Assembly (NCBI GenBank): GCA_900765235.1
Contig: CAAFRK010000045.1
Coordinates: 1 to 17,450 of the forward strand
DNA length: 17,450 bases
DNA from: an uncultured Veillonella sp.
GTDB taxonomy: Bacteria; Bacillota_C; Negativicutes; Veillonellales; Veillonellaceae
Reading direction: 5' to 3'
Positions within the stretch are counted from its first letter, which is position 1. Every line of letters starts with the position of its first letter. The notes beneath the pieces were generated by a model that saw nothing but the letters and a program-made list of their open reading frames with translations, did not search any database and was not told where the DNA came from. The position numbers and the translations under genes were made by a program. Positions 1 to 7,715 of this stretch are shown here, one piece after another.

Positions 1-35
1 CGTTCAGCATCCTTTGAAGTCTTTTTGTCAGACAT
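1..35 (-). CDS. N-terminal fragment of a cobalamin-riboswitch-controlled gene
   Basis: Only the first 11 codons (MSDKKTSKDAE) lie in the window; the rest continues past the left edge. The start is supported by a good ribosome binding site, AAGGAGG, ending 7 nt before the ATG on the minus strand. The N-terminus is short, polar and lysine-rich, which does not identify a family. The strongest clue is context: a cobalamin riboswitch with a terminator lies about 180 nt upstream on the same strand, so the product is expected to act in cobalamin or cobalt uptake, cobalamin synthesis, or a B12-independent alternative to a B12 enzyme. That is inference from the riboswitch alone. Confidence 0.7.
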   Translation of the reverse strand, partial: MSDKKTSKDAE

Positions 36-218
36 ATATGTGCCTCCTTTTCAACTCGAAACCATACCGAGAAACAGCGCACCGTACCTACAATTGTTAT
101 GCTTATACACCACCAAAGCTTTCCTATCTATGGATCACATCAACCTCAAATCTGTGTCCATCAGTTTACTAACAATAAAGCCTGATGCATATGCTCAACA
201 GTCACTTTCAAGGGCAAC

Positions 219-247
219 AAAAAACGTGCCACCCAAAAGTGACACGT
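219..247 (-). terminator. Intrinsic terminator of the cobalamin riboswitch
   Basis: Read on the minus strand, CGTGTCAC and GTGGCACG form an 8-bp stem (one G-U pair) with a 6-nt loop, followed directly by six T residues. It lies about 75 nt downstream of the riboswitch core and about 180 nt before the start codon of the controlled gene. This is the arrangement of a transcription-terminating expression platform. I did not find a convincing antiterminator by eye. Confidence 0.75.
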
Positions 248-319
248 AAGGTTCCTTGTTGAAAAGTATGCCAAAAAACACTGAAACCAGCATACCTCAA
301 TCCCCTTCCTATCGCTCGT

Positions 320-485
320 AGGTACATAACGGTGATTATCAAATAGGCAGTTCTCCTGGCTCGGGCTCATCGCCTTGCTTTCGCCTTCCCAGATTGCTCC
401 AGTGACATTTTTGAAAGCAGGCTCGTCCTTACAGTGGCGGGACCGCATCGGCTTGTACCGATTTCTCTATTAAGTCTTGCGACAC
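320..485 (-). promoter_or_regulatory. Cobalamin (AdoCbl-type) riboswitch
   Basis: On the minus strand the conserved blocks of the cobalamin riboswitch appear in order: CTTAATAGAGAA, a short hairpin CGGTACAAGCCG, GCGGTCCCGCCACTGTAAGG, GTCACTGG, GGGAAGGCG, GCGATGAGCC and finally the B12 box AGCCAGGAGAACTGCC (347-362). Spacing between the blocks is normal for this class. The element binds adenosylcobalamin or a related cobalamin and normally turns off the downstream gene when the vitamin is plentiful. The terminator at 219-247 suggests control at transcription. The outer boundaries are approximate; the core runs from about 345 to 475. Confidence 0.95.
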
Positions 486-514
486 CTATTCTCTATATTC
501 GTTGTTCTAAGTCC

Positions 515-544
515 AATATAGTGTAAGATTATGCACAAAGTCAA
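515..544 (-). promoter_or_regulatory. Promoter of the riboswitch transcript
   Basis: On the minus strand TTGACT (539-544) and TATATT (515-520) are separated by 18 bp, a near-consensus housekeeping promoter. Initiation would fall near 508, about 25 nt before the riboswitch core. Confidence 0.65.
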
Positions 545-718
545 TGAACATAACAGTTAATCATAAGTATCAAATTTCAGGTTATAACTAATGCATATTT
601 AAAATGACAAAAACTCATCACTTTCAAATATACGTATTCATTGTCTGCAAATCGAGTTATAAATCGAGTACAAATCATCATAAGATCTAAGCCCACGCAC
701 AAACGCACCCACAATGCG
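545..718. other. AT-rich spacer between divergent promoters, no gene seen
   Basis: This stretch separates the minus-strand riboswitch promoter from the plus-strand rarD promoter. It is AT-rich and has stop codons in all frames. I see no ORF with a ribosome binding site, no strong hairpin and no recognisable RNA. Confidence 0.5.
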
Positions 719-746
719 TGATATAATGAATACAATCACAAGGAGG
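719..746 (+). promoter_or_regulatory. rarD extended -10 promoter and ribosome binding site
   Basis: TGATATAAT at 719-727 is a perfect extended -10 element. No good -35 hexamer lies 17 bp upstream, which is tolerated when the TG extension is present. Transcription would start near 734, giving a leader of less than 20 nt. The ribosome binding site AAGGAGG (740-746) is only 4 nt from the ATG at 751. Confidence 0.6.
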
Positions 747-750
747 CATT

Positions 751-1641
751 ATGGAGCACACAAGTAAAAAAGGTCTAATGACAGCCCTTAGTTGCTATAT
801 CATCTGGGGCTTACTCCCTCTCTATTGGGCATTACTAAACCATGTTTCACCATATAATATACTGGCACAACGCATTATCTGGTCAGGCATTTGCATGGCC
901 ATCGTCGTATTTGGCCTACATTTTAAACAGTTCAAGAAAGACTTTCAACTACTAAAAGAACAGCGTTCACAACTATTGCTACTGTTGCTAGCATCAGTCA
1001 TCATCAGCGTAAATTGGTTTACCTACATTTGGGCCATTGCCAACAACCAAGTTATGGACACGAGCCTTGGCTATTACATCAATCCACTCTTCAATGTAGT
1101 ATTAGGTGTCATCCTATTTAAAGAGGTTCTATCTGTACCAAAAAAGCTAAGTGTTCTCATCGCTACCATCGGCATCGCCTTGCTCACCTATCAAGTGGGA
1201 TCCTTGCCGTTAGTGTCGATGATTCTCGCCGTTTCCTTTGGCCTCTATGGAGTCGTAAAAAAGAAACTGCTCATCTCGCCCTTTACGAGCATCGCCTTTG
1301 AGGCTTGGCTATTAACACCACTAGCCTTACTCTATACGACCATGGTCGATAATACAGTGTGGTCCTATTTCGGAACAGATTGGTATACATCCATGCTACT
1401 CATAGCATGCGGTCTAACAACATCGGTTCCATTGGTGCTATTCTCCTATGGAGCCCAACTATTGCCGCTCAACCTACTAGGCTTCCTGCAATATATCTCC
1501 CCTACCATTGCCTTGTTGCTAGCTATTTTCTACTTTGGTGAAAGCTTTGGCACACCACAGATGATTGCCTTTGGTTGTATCTGGATAGCCTTAGTGTTGT
1601 TCTCATTATCAAATCAAATTACAACCATTAGAAAAATGTAG
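751..1641 (+). CDS. rarD: RarD, EamA/DMT-superfamily permease
   Basis: A 296-residue polytopic membrane protein, the same length as typical RarD proteins. RarD belongs to the EamA branch of the drug/metabolite transporter superfamily; the name comes from a chloramphenicol-sensitivity phenotype, and the true substrate is generally not known. About ten hydrophobic segments are visible, starting near residues 7, 37, 72, 99, 125, 150, 176, 208, 237 and 268. The N-terminal block SCYIIWGLLPLYW and the segment around residues 85-110 (NWFTYIWAIANNQVMDTSLG) are typical of RarD. The ATG at 751 follows a strong ribosome binding site. It is a single-gene unit closed by a terminator about 80 nt downstream. 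Confidence 0.92.
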   Translation: MEHTSKKGLMTALSCYIIWGLLPLYWALLNHVSPYNILAQRIIWSGICMAIVVFGLHFKQFKKDFQLLKEQRSQLLLLLLASVIISVNWFTYIWAIANNQVMDTSLGYYINPLFNVVLGVILFKEVLSVPKKLSVLIATIGIALLTYQVGSLPLVSMILAVSFGLYGVVKKKLLISPFTSIAFEAWLLTPLALLYTTMVDNTVWSYFGTDWYTSMLLIACGLTTSVPLVLFSYGAQLLPLNLLGFLQYISPTIALLLAIFYFGESFGTPQMIAFGCIWIALVLFSLSNQITTIRKM

Positions 1642-1719
1642 TTAAGTACAAGAGAGCGTTTGCTATCTGCATGCAATCTCACAAGAGATTTTAGCAACTA
1701 TATCTAGCCTATAAATACA

Positions 1720-1765
1720 TAAAAGCTGTATCAAATGATATCCTCATTCGATACAGCTTTTTATA
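1720..1765. terminator. Bidirectional terminator between convergent rarD and the DUF3829 lipoprotein
   Basis: AAAGCTGTATC at 1722-1732 pairs with GATACAGCTTT at 1750-1760, and the stem continues with one mismatch to a 5-nt loop. A T-run follows on the plus strand, and A residues before the stem give a T-run on the minus strand. It can therefore end both rarD and the convergent lipoprotein gene. Confidence 0.85.
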
Positions 1766-1852
1766 TATAATACTTACACTAAGTTACGCTTATATGATGC
1801 TCATACTTATATTAACTCATATATAACGTATCCGTCTTAAACCGTATTAACT

Positions 1853-2755
1853 CTATTGATCCAATTCATTCATATTGGTGGTATTCATATTGGAAATATA
1901 ACGGTTATAGGCCTCAACCATATGTTTATAATCGTTATCTTGTTTGGATCCCATATAAGTACGAATGGCACCAATCGTAGAGTTTACAGAAGTCTTAACA
2001 GGGTCATACTTAGGATTAGAAATACCATTCGCTAAATCACCAATAGCTTGTAGCTCTTGATTGATCGCATTTACATCTGGTTCTTTTTCACTATCTAGCT
2101 TTTCTAGGACTGCAGTAAGTCGCAAAGAAACCTCTTGTGCAGCGGCTGCATTTTTCTTACCTGCATCGCGCAATTGTTGTAACCGTTGTTGCAATCGGTC
2201 CGTGTTAATCTTATGCATCAAATTATCAAAGTCAGCATAAATAGGAATAAATTGTTCGTATAACTGAACATATTTAGGGCCTAATTGTTGCTCCTTAGCA
2301 TAGTTATCTGTAGTATACCCTTTAGATTTATAATATGCATCAAGTTCTTCCGCAACCGGTGTAATTTCGTTCAATTTTGAAAGTAGCTTATCTAAAGGCT
2401 CTTTCATTTCATCATAAGGAACACCTGCTTGCTTAGCCTCTTCTAATTCTTTTTGTAGCTGTTTAAAGTTTGGTGCATTAAATACAGTTAAATGCTGCCC
2501 CGCTTTTAACTCATCAAGAGTTGGCCTATTCGCATAATCGAACATTACAGCCATACGATTAAATCGGCTTACGGCTTTCACATATTGATTAAATAGCTGT
2601 ACCTGATCCTGCTCAGACCGCTGTGCAATTTCCTTGCGACTCTGTTCAGTCCGCTGCCATAGTTCCGACATACTACAACCGCTCAACAATAAGGGGGATG
2701 TCAATGTAGCCGCACACAATACAGCCATTGCAATCCGTTTACCCAATGGTTTCAT
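1853..2755 (-). CDS. YiiG/DUF3829-like lipoprotein
   Basis: A 300-residue predicted lipoprotein. The signal peptide is basic (MKPLGKR), then hydrophobic, ending in a lipobox LLSGC with the lipidated cysteine at residue 27. The mature part is almost entirely charged and helical, with heptad-like stretches around residues 95-135 and 185-240. The block around residues 140-170 (YYKSKGYTTDNYAKEQQL) resembles the YiiG/DUF3829 family, whose function is not known. I chose the start at 2755 because AAGGAGAG stands 8 nt before it; the longer reading frame upstream has no such site. It is expected in the envelope, anchored by its lipid. The family call rests on memory of the motif. Confidence 0.75.
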   Translation of the reverse strand: MKPLGKRIAMAVLCAATLTSPLLLSGCSMSELWQRTEQSRKEIAQRSEQDQVQLFNQYVKAVSRFNRMAVMFDYANRPTLDELKAGQHLTVFNAPNFKQLQKELEEAKQAGVPYDEMKEPLDKLLSKLNEITPVAEELDAYYKSKGYTTDNYAKEQQLGPKYVQLYEQFIPIYADFDNLMHKINTDRLQQRLQQLRDAGKKNAAAAQEVSLRLTAVLEKLDSEKEPDVNAINQELQAIGDLANGISNPKYDPVKTSVNSTIGAIRTYMGSKQDNDYKHMVEAYNRYISNMNTTNMNELDQ

Positions 2756-2955
2756 GATGAATTCTCTCCTTTCATCAATATACAACCCGATTTATATACC
2801 TTAATTATATACTAATATGATTTATATAAATAGAATTAATGCACATAACTCATATATCTAGTTTGTCAAGTGACTAATAGAGTCAGGGGTGACCAATGGT
2901 CCCCCCTATTTTCCTTTATATACGGTTAGACTATAAATAAGAATATATAACTCCT

Positions 2956-2989
2956 AACAATTGTTTTATACGTATACACGTGTTACTAT
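2956..2989 (+). promoter_or_regulatory. hicAB proximal promoter with overlapping palindromic operator
   Basis: TTGTTT (2961-2966) and TACTAT (2984-2989) are 17 bp apart, and a TG at 2981-2982 makes it an extended -10. The palindrome AACAATTGTT (2956-2965) overlaps the -35 and is a candidate HicB operator. Initiation would fall at about 2995-2997, inside the hicA ribosome binding site (2992-2997). A weaker upstream candidate has its -10 at 2932-2937 (TATAAA) and would give a full leader. Confidence 0.45.
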
Positions 2990-3002
2990 AAAAGGAGAGC
3001 GT

Positions 3003-3179
3003 ATGAAAGATAAAGATCTACTAAAACTGCTACTCAAAAACGGCTGGAAGGATGTACGGCAACGCGGCAGTCATCATCGTTTGAAAAAGGATAATCAAGT
3101 TGAAGTAATTGCCGTACACGGAAAAGATGTACCTATCGGCTTATTAAATGCAATTTTAAAACGTACAGAACTAAAATGA
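3003..3179 (+). CDS. hicA: HicA toxin, mRNA interferase
   Basis: A 58-residue protein of the HicA family, a small double-stranded-RNA-binding-like fold that cleaves mRNA in type II toxin-antitoxin systems. The pattern LLKNGWKDVRQRGSHHRL places the catalytic histidine in the G-S-H-H motif at residues 22-25. Length fits the family (about 55-80 residues). The start at 3003 follows AAGGAG; an upstream in-frame start at 2961 would lie in the promoter region and is rejected. The hicB start follows 9 nt after the hicA stop, and the hicB ribosome binding site overlaps the hicA stop codon, so the two are probably translationally coupled. Confidence 0.93.
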   Translation: MKDKDLLKLLLKNGWKDVRQRGSHHRLKKDNQVEVIAVHGKDVPIGLLNAILKRTELK

Positions 3180-3188
3180 GGAGGATCT

Positions 3189-3566
3189 ATGAAATTTATA
3201 TACCCTGCTATAATCCATGATGATGCTGATGGTTTCTGGGCTGAGTTTCCAGACTTAGAATATACTAGCAGTACTGGCTCAACGCTAACAGAGCTCGTAA
3301 CTAATGCCCAAGAGGCAATGGAACTATATATTTTAGGTGCCTTAGAGGATGGGGAAAGTTTACCTACACCTACATCTATTCGCAACTTACCTTGTACGGA
3401 TACAACGTATCCTACATTAGTGCAAACAGATATTGATTTAGCTAAAAATAGTAAATCTGTAAAGAAAACCTTAACAATTCCTGCATGGCTAAATGATCGA
3501 GCGCTAGCTAAAGGAATTAATTTTTCTCAACTTTTACAAGAAGCATTAGTAGAAAAAACAATGTAA
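3189..3566 (+). CDS. hicB: HicB antitoxin
   Basis: A 125-residue antitoxin that binds and blocks HicA and normally represses the operon. Residues 1-70 (MKFIYPAIIHDDADGFWAEF, then FPDLEYTSSTGSTLTELVTNAQEA in shortened form) match the degenerate RNase-H-like HicB fold that covers the toxin. The C-terminal 35 residues, from KKTLTIPAWLNDRALAKGI onward, match the DNA-binding tail found in many Firmicute HicB proteins. Its ribosome binding site AGGAGG (3179-3184) shares bases with the hicA stop codon. The order toxin then antitoxin is normal for hicAB. Confidence 0.93.
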   Translation: MKFIYPAIIHDDADGFWAEFPDLEYTSSTGSTLTELVTNAQEAMELYILGALEDGESLPTPTSIRNLPCTDTTYPTLVQTDIDLAKNSKSVKKTLTIPAWLNDRALAKGINFSQLLQEALVEKTM

Positions 3567-3580
3567 ATATAAATTTACAT
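3552..3580 (-). terminator. AT-rich terminator for the TPR lipoprotein unit, inside the hicB end
   Basis: ATGTAAAT (3561-3568) and ATTTACAT (3573-3580) form a perfect 8-bp stem with a 4-nt loop. On the minus strand it is followed by TGTTTTTTC. It lies just beyond the stop codon of the minus-strand membrane protein gene and overlaps the hicB stop codon. The stem is weak because it is AT-rich. Confidence 0.45.
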
Positions 3581-3582
3581 CA

Positions 3583-3996
3583 TCAATTACTAAGCAAAAT
3601 TAGGACTACTGTCCACGCAATAACTGCTAAGGTGAGTAATATGATACAAAGCATCCACAGAATTGTTACGAAATAGAGCAATAATTTTAGTACATATAGC
3701 ACATCAAACCATATGCTATGGCGATCTTCTAATCGCGCCATAAATTCGGAGAGATGGCGCACCAAAAATGGAACTTTCACATTAGGATTTAGCTTCTTCC
3801 AGTACAGCATAATATAGGGTGTTACAAAACATCCTACAAATACTAAGTATGTAAGGAATAGAGGTGTTTCTATATTATGTTGGGACATAAACCCTGACCA
3901 GTCTACGACCATTAGACCACCAAGGTATAGAAAAACAAACCAATATATAAATCCTATCGCCTTTATAATAAGGCGAATCATCTGTTTCACAGCCAT
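3583..3996 (-). CDS. Hypothetical membrane protein, 137 residues
   Basis: I do not recognise a family. Hydrophobic segments lie at about residues 10-31, 44-65 and 97-134; the last is long enough for two spans. A basic and acidic loop of about 30 residues (66-95) lies between the second and third. The start codon is 3 nt beyond the stop of the upstream TPR lipoprotein gene, with only a weak AGGA site inside the end of that gene, so it is very probably translated by coupling in the same operon. The two proteins may work together at the envelope, but nothing in the sequence shows how. Confidence 0.75.
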   Translation of the reverse strand: MAVKQMIRLIIKAIGFIYWFVFLYLGGLMVVDWSGFMSQHNIETPLFLTYLVFVGCFVTPYIMLYWKKLNPNVKVPFLVRHLSEFMARLEDRHSIWFDVLYVLKLLLYFVTILWMLCIILLTLAVIAWTVVLILLSN

Positions 3997-3998
3997 GC

Positions 3999-4604
3999 CT
4001 ATAATCCTACTAATGTTTTAAATCGCGTATTATTGTGAAAGCGTTCAAAATGGTCTTGTTCAGCAGCCACAGCTTTCACAGATGGATCAATTGTAATCGC
4101 TTTTTCAAGCCAATCAAGGGCCTTCGTATCATCCCCTTGGTCTGCATAAATGGTAGCAATGCCATACACAGACCAGGTGTTACTAGGGTCCTTTTCTAAT
4201 ACCTTTTCAAACCATTGTTTAGACTCATTTAATTGGCCTTGTAGTTTATACACCATGGCCATGTTGTAATAATTCGCAACATTATTAGGATCTAAATCAT
4301 ATGATTTTTTAGTATCTACTAAACCTTTAGCGGTATCACCATTTAACGCCGTAGCGAAGCCACGGATGGAGTATGCCTCAGCATTATTAGGATTATCCTT
4401 AATAGAAGCTGATGCTTCCTCGATGGTTTTAGCATAATCGCCAGAGGATAAAGCCTGCTTAGCTGCCATTACGTGAGCATCTTGACCTTGCTCTATTTTA
4501 GCTTGTTCGTTAGCTGTTGTAGGTTTAGAGTCTTGTTGGGTCTTAGTCTCTGTGCCACAACCTAATAGGCTAAGCAAACAAAGACATAATAGAATATATT
4601 TCAT
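3999..4604 (-). CDS. TPR-repeat lipoprotein
   Basis: A 201-residue predicted lipoprotein. The signal peptide MKYILLCLCLLSLLGC puts the lipid-bearing cysteine at residue 16, followed by a flexible Thr/Gln/Lys-rich linker to about residue 40. Four tetratricopeptide repeats follow at about 42-75, 76-109, 110-143 and 144-177, with the usual pattern of small and aromatic residues and D-P-N at repeat ends. TPR repeats bind other proteins, so this is likely an assembly or scaffold factor in the cell envelope; the partner is unknown. The ATG follows GAGG by about 7 nt. It is the first gene of a two-gene unit. Confidence 0.85.
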   Translation of the reverse strand: MKYILLCLCLLSLLGCGTETKTQQDSKPTTANEQAKIEQGQDAHVMAAKQALSSGDYAKTIEEASASIKDNPNNAEAYSIRGFATALNGDTAKGLVDTKKSYDLDPNNVANYYNMAMVYKLQGQLNESKQWFEKVLEKDPSNTWSVYGIATIYADQGDDTKALDWLEKAITIDPSVKAVAAEQDHFERFHNNTRFKTLVGL

Positions 4605-4648
4605 ATAATACCTCTATATTATCTATATAATACAACCACATTATGTCG

Positions 4649-4677
4649 TATATATTCATTATTTAATATGATTACAA
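4649..4677 (-). promoter_or_regulatory. Promoter of the TPR lipoprotein operon
   Basis: On the minus strand TTGTAA (4672-4677) and TATATA (4649-4654) are separated by 17 bp. Initiation near 4642 would give a leader of about 37 nt. Confidence 0.5.
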
Positions 4678-4734
4678 TATGTAGTAGTATCTTATAATTT
4701 ATTTAATACCATTAATTATACCAAAACTATATAC

Positions 4735-4765
4735 AAAAAAGGACGAGCCGCAACTCGTCCTTTTT
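4735..4765 (-). terminator. Terminator of the FAD/Fe-S dehydrogenase gene
   Basis: AAAGGACGAG and CTCGTCCTTT form a perfect GC-containing stem with a 6-nt loop (4748-4753). On the minus strand it ends in six T residues and lies about 30 nt after the stop codon of the dehydrogenase gene. Confidence 0.88.
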
Positions 4766-4793
4766 CGTTATATGGTAGGTAATGTTATAAATC

Positions 4794-7616
4794 TTATTGT
4801 TTTGCTTTAGAGCAACGGTCTAATAGGAATGCAACGCCTACGAATGGGATGCCACCGCTTTCACCAAGACCAATTTCACATGTGGAACTGGAGCTTACAC
4901 CTAGTGTTGCGCCGTATTCAGCAATTTCACCAGCAAGGTCTTTTGTAGCAGATTTGTTAAGTTCTGGTGTGAAGAAACCTTTTTGACCAGCAAAGCCGTC
5001 GCATGCGAAGGATTTAATGTTGAATACATGGTCTGTACATAGACGAGCTAAGTCTTCAATGTATTGAGATTTGTTCAAAGATTTAATCTTACATTGTTTG
5101 TGTACGATTACGCGTTCATCGCATTTTTCAATGTCAAGATGAGGCACAACATATTTGCACAAGAATTCAGAAATATCGTTGATTTCTAAGTCTGGCATAT
5201 GTTTGAATGCATGATTGAAGCACGCACTATGGTCAATCATGATTGGATATTTACCATTTTGAGATGCTTTCATCAATGCATCGTGCAAGTCTTTAACAGC
5301 ACGTTCATGAACGTCATCATAGTTTTCAAAGCTCAAACCACAGCAGAGGTTTTCGATATGTTCTGGATAAATAATATCGATATGAGCCTTGTTGCAAAGG
5401 CTTTCCACTACTTGTTGTAAGCTGCGATCATCATCATAACCTTGGTTAGGTTTAAATGCGCGGTTCGCACAAGTACTGAAGTATACAACCTTTTCAAAGT
5501 TAGTTGGTTTAATACGGTTTTTCAATTTATAGCGATTAGCCTTAGGCGTTGTTTTAGGTACATATGGTGTAACACCTGTTACGCCATGTAAGCCTTCAGT
5601 AATCTTAGAAATCGCTTTTTGTGTAATGATAGAACCTGCAATGCCTTCGAGGCTTACACCAGCACGGCACATTTGAAGTGTTGTGGAGAAGTTATCGTAG
5701 ATTTTCTTAGCCAATTCTGGTGCAGGTGGATCGATGCGGCGCATGGACAATGCGATTTGAGCAGTATCGATGCTGAGTGGGCAAAGACCTTTACACATGG
5801 AGCAAGCAGCACAAGTATCTACGCCGAAGTATTCGTAACCTTTTCTAAGTTCAGATGCCAATGTGAAGTTGCCTTCGTTTTCAAGGCGTTTAGTTTCGCG
5901 CAACAATGCGATACGTTGACGTGGAGTCAATGTTAAGTTACGGCTTGGACAATGTTTTTCACAGAAACCACATTCCATACAGATTGTGAAAGCATCATCG
6001 ATAACACATTGAGCTTTAAGGTTTTTCTTATACACATCTGGATCATCAGTAATCATAACATCAGGGTTCAAGATGCGTTCAGGGTCAAAGATGGCTTTGA
6101 TGCGACGGTTGATTTCGTACGCTTTTTTGCCCCATTCCATTTCAACAAATGGTGCTACCATGCGGCCTGTACCATGTTCTGCTTTCAAAGAACCACCGAA
6201 ACCAGATACGCGTTCAGACATTTCTTTTACCAAGTCGCCGAAGTTCTTAGTATCTTTAGGGTCGCTGAAGTCAGGTGTAATGTTAAAGTGAACGTTACCA
6301 GACAAAGCATGACCGAAGATTACACCACCGTCTACGAAATCGTATTTGTGGAATAATTCAGTAAGCATTTCGATGCCCTTAGTGAAGTCTTCAATTTGGA
6401 AGCAAACGTCTTCTGTGATAACAGTAGTGCCTTTTCTACGTTGACCACCAACGATTGGCAAGATACCTTTACGGATAGCCCACCAAGAATCGTATTCCTT
6501 AGGATCTTGAGAGTAAAGACTTGGGATAGCTGTTGGGATGTCTTTCAATTTATCTTTAATGAAAGCTAAATTTTCATCTACAGTTTCTTTGGAGTAGCTT
6601 TCAGTTTGGAACAAGATAGCGCTTGTACCTTCTGGCACTTCACGAACGAAGTCTGGTACATTTTCAAGAGTTTGAACGGCTTTCAAGGATTGATAGTCCA
6701 TCATTTCAGCAGCAACAACCTTGTCGCGGCCCATATTAGCCAAGGCTACAACGGCCAAGGATGCATCGTTCAATGTTTTGAAGAACATGAGACCGCAACC
6801 TTTATGAGGTACGTCTTCAACAGTGTTGTACACGATTTCAGATACGAAGCCCAATGTACCTTCAGAACCGATGAACAAGTGGTTGATGATGTCGATGATA
6901 TCTTCGAAATCAACAAGAGAATTCAAGCCATAGCCTGTAGTATTTTTAATTTTGTATTTGTGGTGAATCAAATGAGTCAATTCTTCGTCAGCTAAGATTT
7001 CTTTGCGCAATTGCAAGATTTCTTCTACCATTTGAGGTTTTTCACGAAGGAATTGTTCAATGGATTTTTTATCGGATGTATCAAGAACAGTACCGTCTAG
7101 CAATACAACGCGAATGGAACGGATTGTTTTATAGGAGTTTTGAGCCGTACCACAGCACATACCAGAGGAGTTATTGTTCAAAATACCGCCTACTAATGCT
7201 GTTGCAAGAGTAGCAGGATCTGGACCGATTTTGCGATTGTATGGTTTCAATAAATCGTTCGCATCGGAACCGATAACACCACATTCGCATTTTAAAGCCT
7301 TGCCATCGTCGATAACTTCCATTTTTTTGAAGCCATCATTACATACGATGAGCACGTCTTCACTGGAACATTGGCCAGACAAAGAAGAACCAGCTGCACG
7401 GAATGTAAATGGTGTACCACATTGTTGACACAAACGAATAAGGCGTCGTACTTCGCGTTCATCTTCAGCCTTTACAACAACCTTTGGTAAATAGCTATAG
7501 CAGGACGCGTCAACGCCATATGCATAACGACGTAAATGATCGGTATATACACGATCTTTACAAATCTCTTTTGCCTCCTTGGCAAAACGTTCATAATCTC
7601 TAGTAAGCGTACTCAC
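4794..7616 (-). CDS. FAD- and Fe-S-binding 2-hydroxyacid dehydrogenase, probably D-lactate
   Basis: A 940-residue fusion of a flavin dehydrogenase and a GlpC-like iron-sulfur module, as in the YdiJ / Dld-II group that oxidises D-lactate or D-2-hydroxyglutarate and passes electrons to the membrane pool. The PCMH-type FAD domain spans about 45-265, with FTFRAAGSSLSGQ (71-83) and GPDPATLATALVGG (131-144). The FAD-oxidase C-terminal domain follows, with FGHALSGNVHFN (434-445) and KAEHGTGRM (478-486). Two CxxCxxCxxxCP motifs (Cys546/549/552/556 and Cys602/605/608/612) should bind two [4Fe-4S] clusters. Cysteine-rich CCG-like domains fill the rest (Cys758-Cys759-Gly760). Translation starts at GTG, 8 nt after AGGAGG; no early ATG exists. 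It is a single-gene unit. D-lactate as substrate is inferred from the expected lactate-using lifestyle. Confidence 0.88.
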   Translation of the reverse strand: MSTLTRDYERFAKEAKEICKDRVYTDHLRRYAYGVDASCYSYLPKVVVKAEDEREVRRLIRLCQQCGTPFTFRAAGSSLSGQCSSEDVLIVCNDGFKKMEVIDDGKALKCECGVIGSDANDLLKPYNRKIGPDPATLATALVGGILNNNSSGMCCGTAQNSYKTIRSIRVVLLDGTVLDTSDKKSIEQFLREKPQMVEEILQLRKEILADEELTHLIHHKYKIKNTTGYGLNSLVDFEDIIDIINHLFIGSEGTLGFVSEIVYNTVEDVPHKGCGLMFFKTLNDASLAVVALANMGRDKVVAAEMMDYQSLKAVQTLENVPDFVREVPEGTSAILFQTESYSKETVDENLAFIKDKLKDIPTAIPSLYSQDPKEYDSWWAIRKGILPIVGGQRRKGTTVITEDVCFQIEDFTKGIEMLTELFHKYDFVDGGVIFGHALSGNVHFNITPDFSDPKDTKNFGDLVKEMSERVSGFGGSLKAEHGTGRMVAPFVEMEWGKKAYEINRRIKAIFDPERILNPDVMITDDPDVYKKNLKAQCVIDDAFTICMECGFCEKHCPSRNLTLTPRQRIALLRETKRLENEGNFTLASELRKGYEYFGVDTCAACSMCKGLCPLSIDTAQIALSMRRIDPPAPELAKKIYDNFSTTLQMCRAGVSLEGIAGSIITQKAISKITEGLHGVTGVTPYVPKTTPKANRYKLKNRIKPTNFEKVVYFSTCANRAFKPNQGYDDDRSLQQVVESLCNKAHIDIIYPEHIENLCCGLSFENYDDVHERAVKDLHDALMKASQNGKYPIMIDHSACFNHAFKHMPDLEINDISEFLCKYVVPHLDIEKCDERVIVHKQCKIKSLNKSQYIEDLARLCTDHVFNIKSFACDGFAGQKGFFTPELNKSATKDLAGEIAEYGATLGVSSSSTCEIGLGESGGIPFVGVAFLLDRCSKAKQ

Positions 7617-7670
7617 TTATATTTCCTCCTATCCTCTCTTAAGGAATTCGTCTTATATTGTCATATAATT

Positions 7671-7715
7671 AGTATACGCCGTTCTCATTCTCACTACTAT
7701 AATTATGCATAAATT
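7671..7715 (-). promoter_or_regulatory. Candidate promoter and upstream palindrome of the dehydrogenase gene
   Basis: On the minus strand TATACT (7671-7676) is a good -10, but the -35 region (TAGTAG, 7694-7699) is poor. Just upstream is AATTATGCATAAATT (7701-7715) with the perfect palindrome TTATGCATAA at its core. Its centre lies about 43 bp upstream of the predicted start, a place typical of an activator that makes up for a weak -35. The initiation site is predicted, not known. Confidence 0.4.

Noticed and set aside
161..448. Minus-strand open frame of 95 codons
   Set aside because: It lies inside the cobalamin riboswitch and its terminator, has no ribosome binding site, and its translation has no protein character.
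2886..2906. GGGG..GACC / GGTCCCC inverted repeat upstream of hicAB
   Set aside because: It could be a hairpin, but no gene ends before it on the plus strand and no T-run fits; too little to call a terminator or operator.
5199..7428. Several plus-strand open frames of 70-134 codons inside the dehydrogenase gene
   Set aside because: They are opposite-strand shadows of a clearly conserved 940-residue protein, rich in Cys, Phe and His, and without ribosome binding sites.
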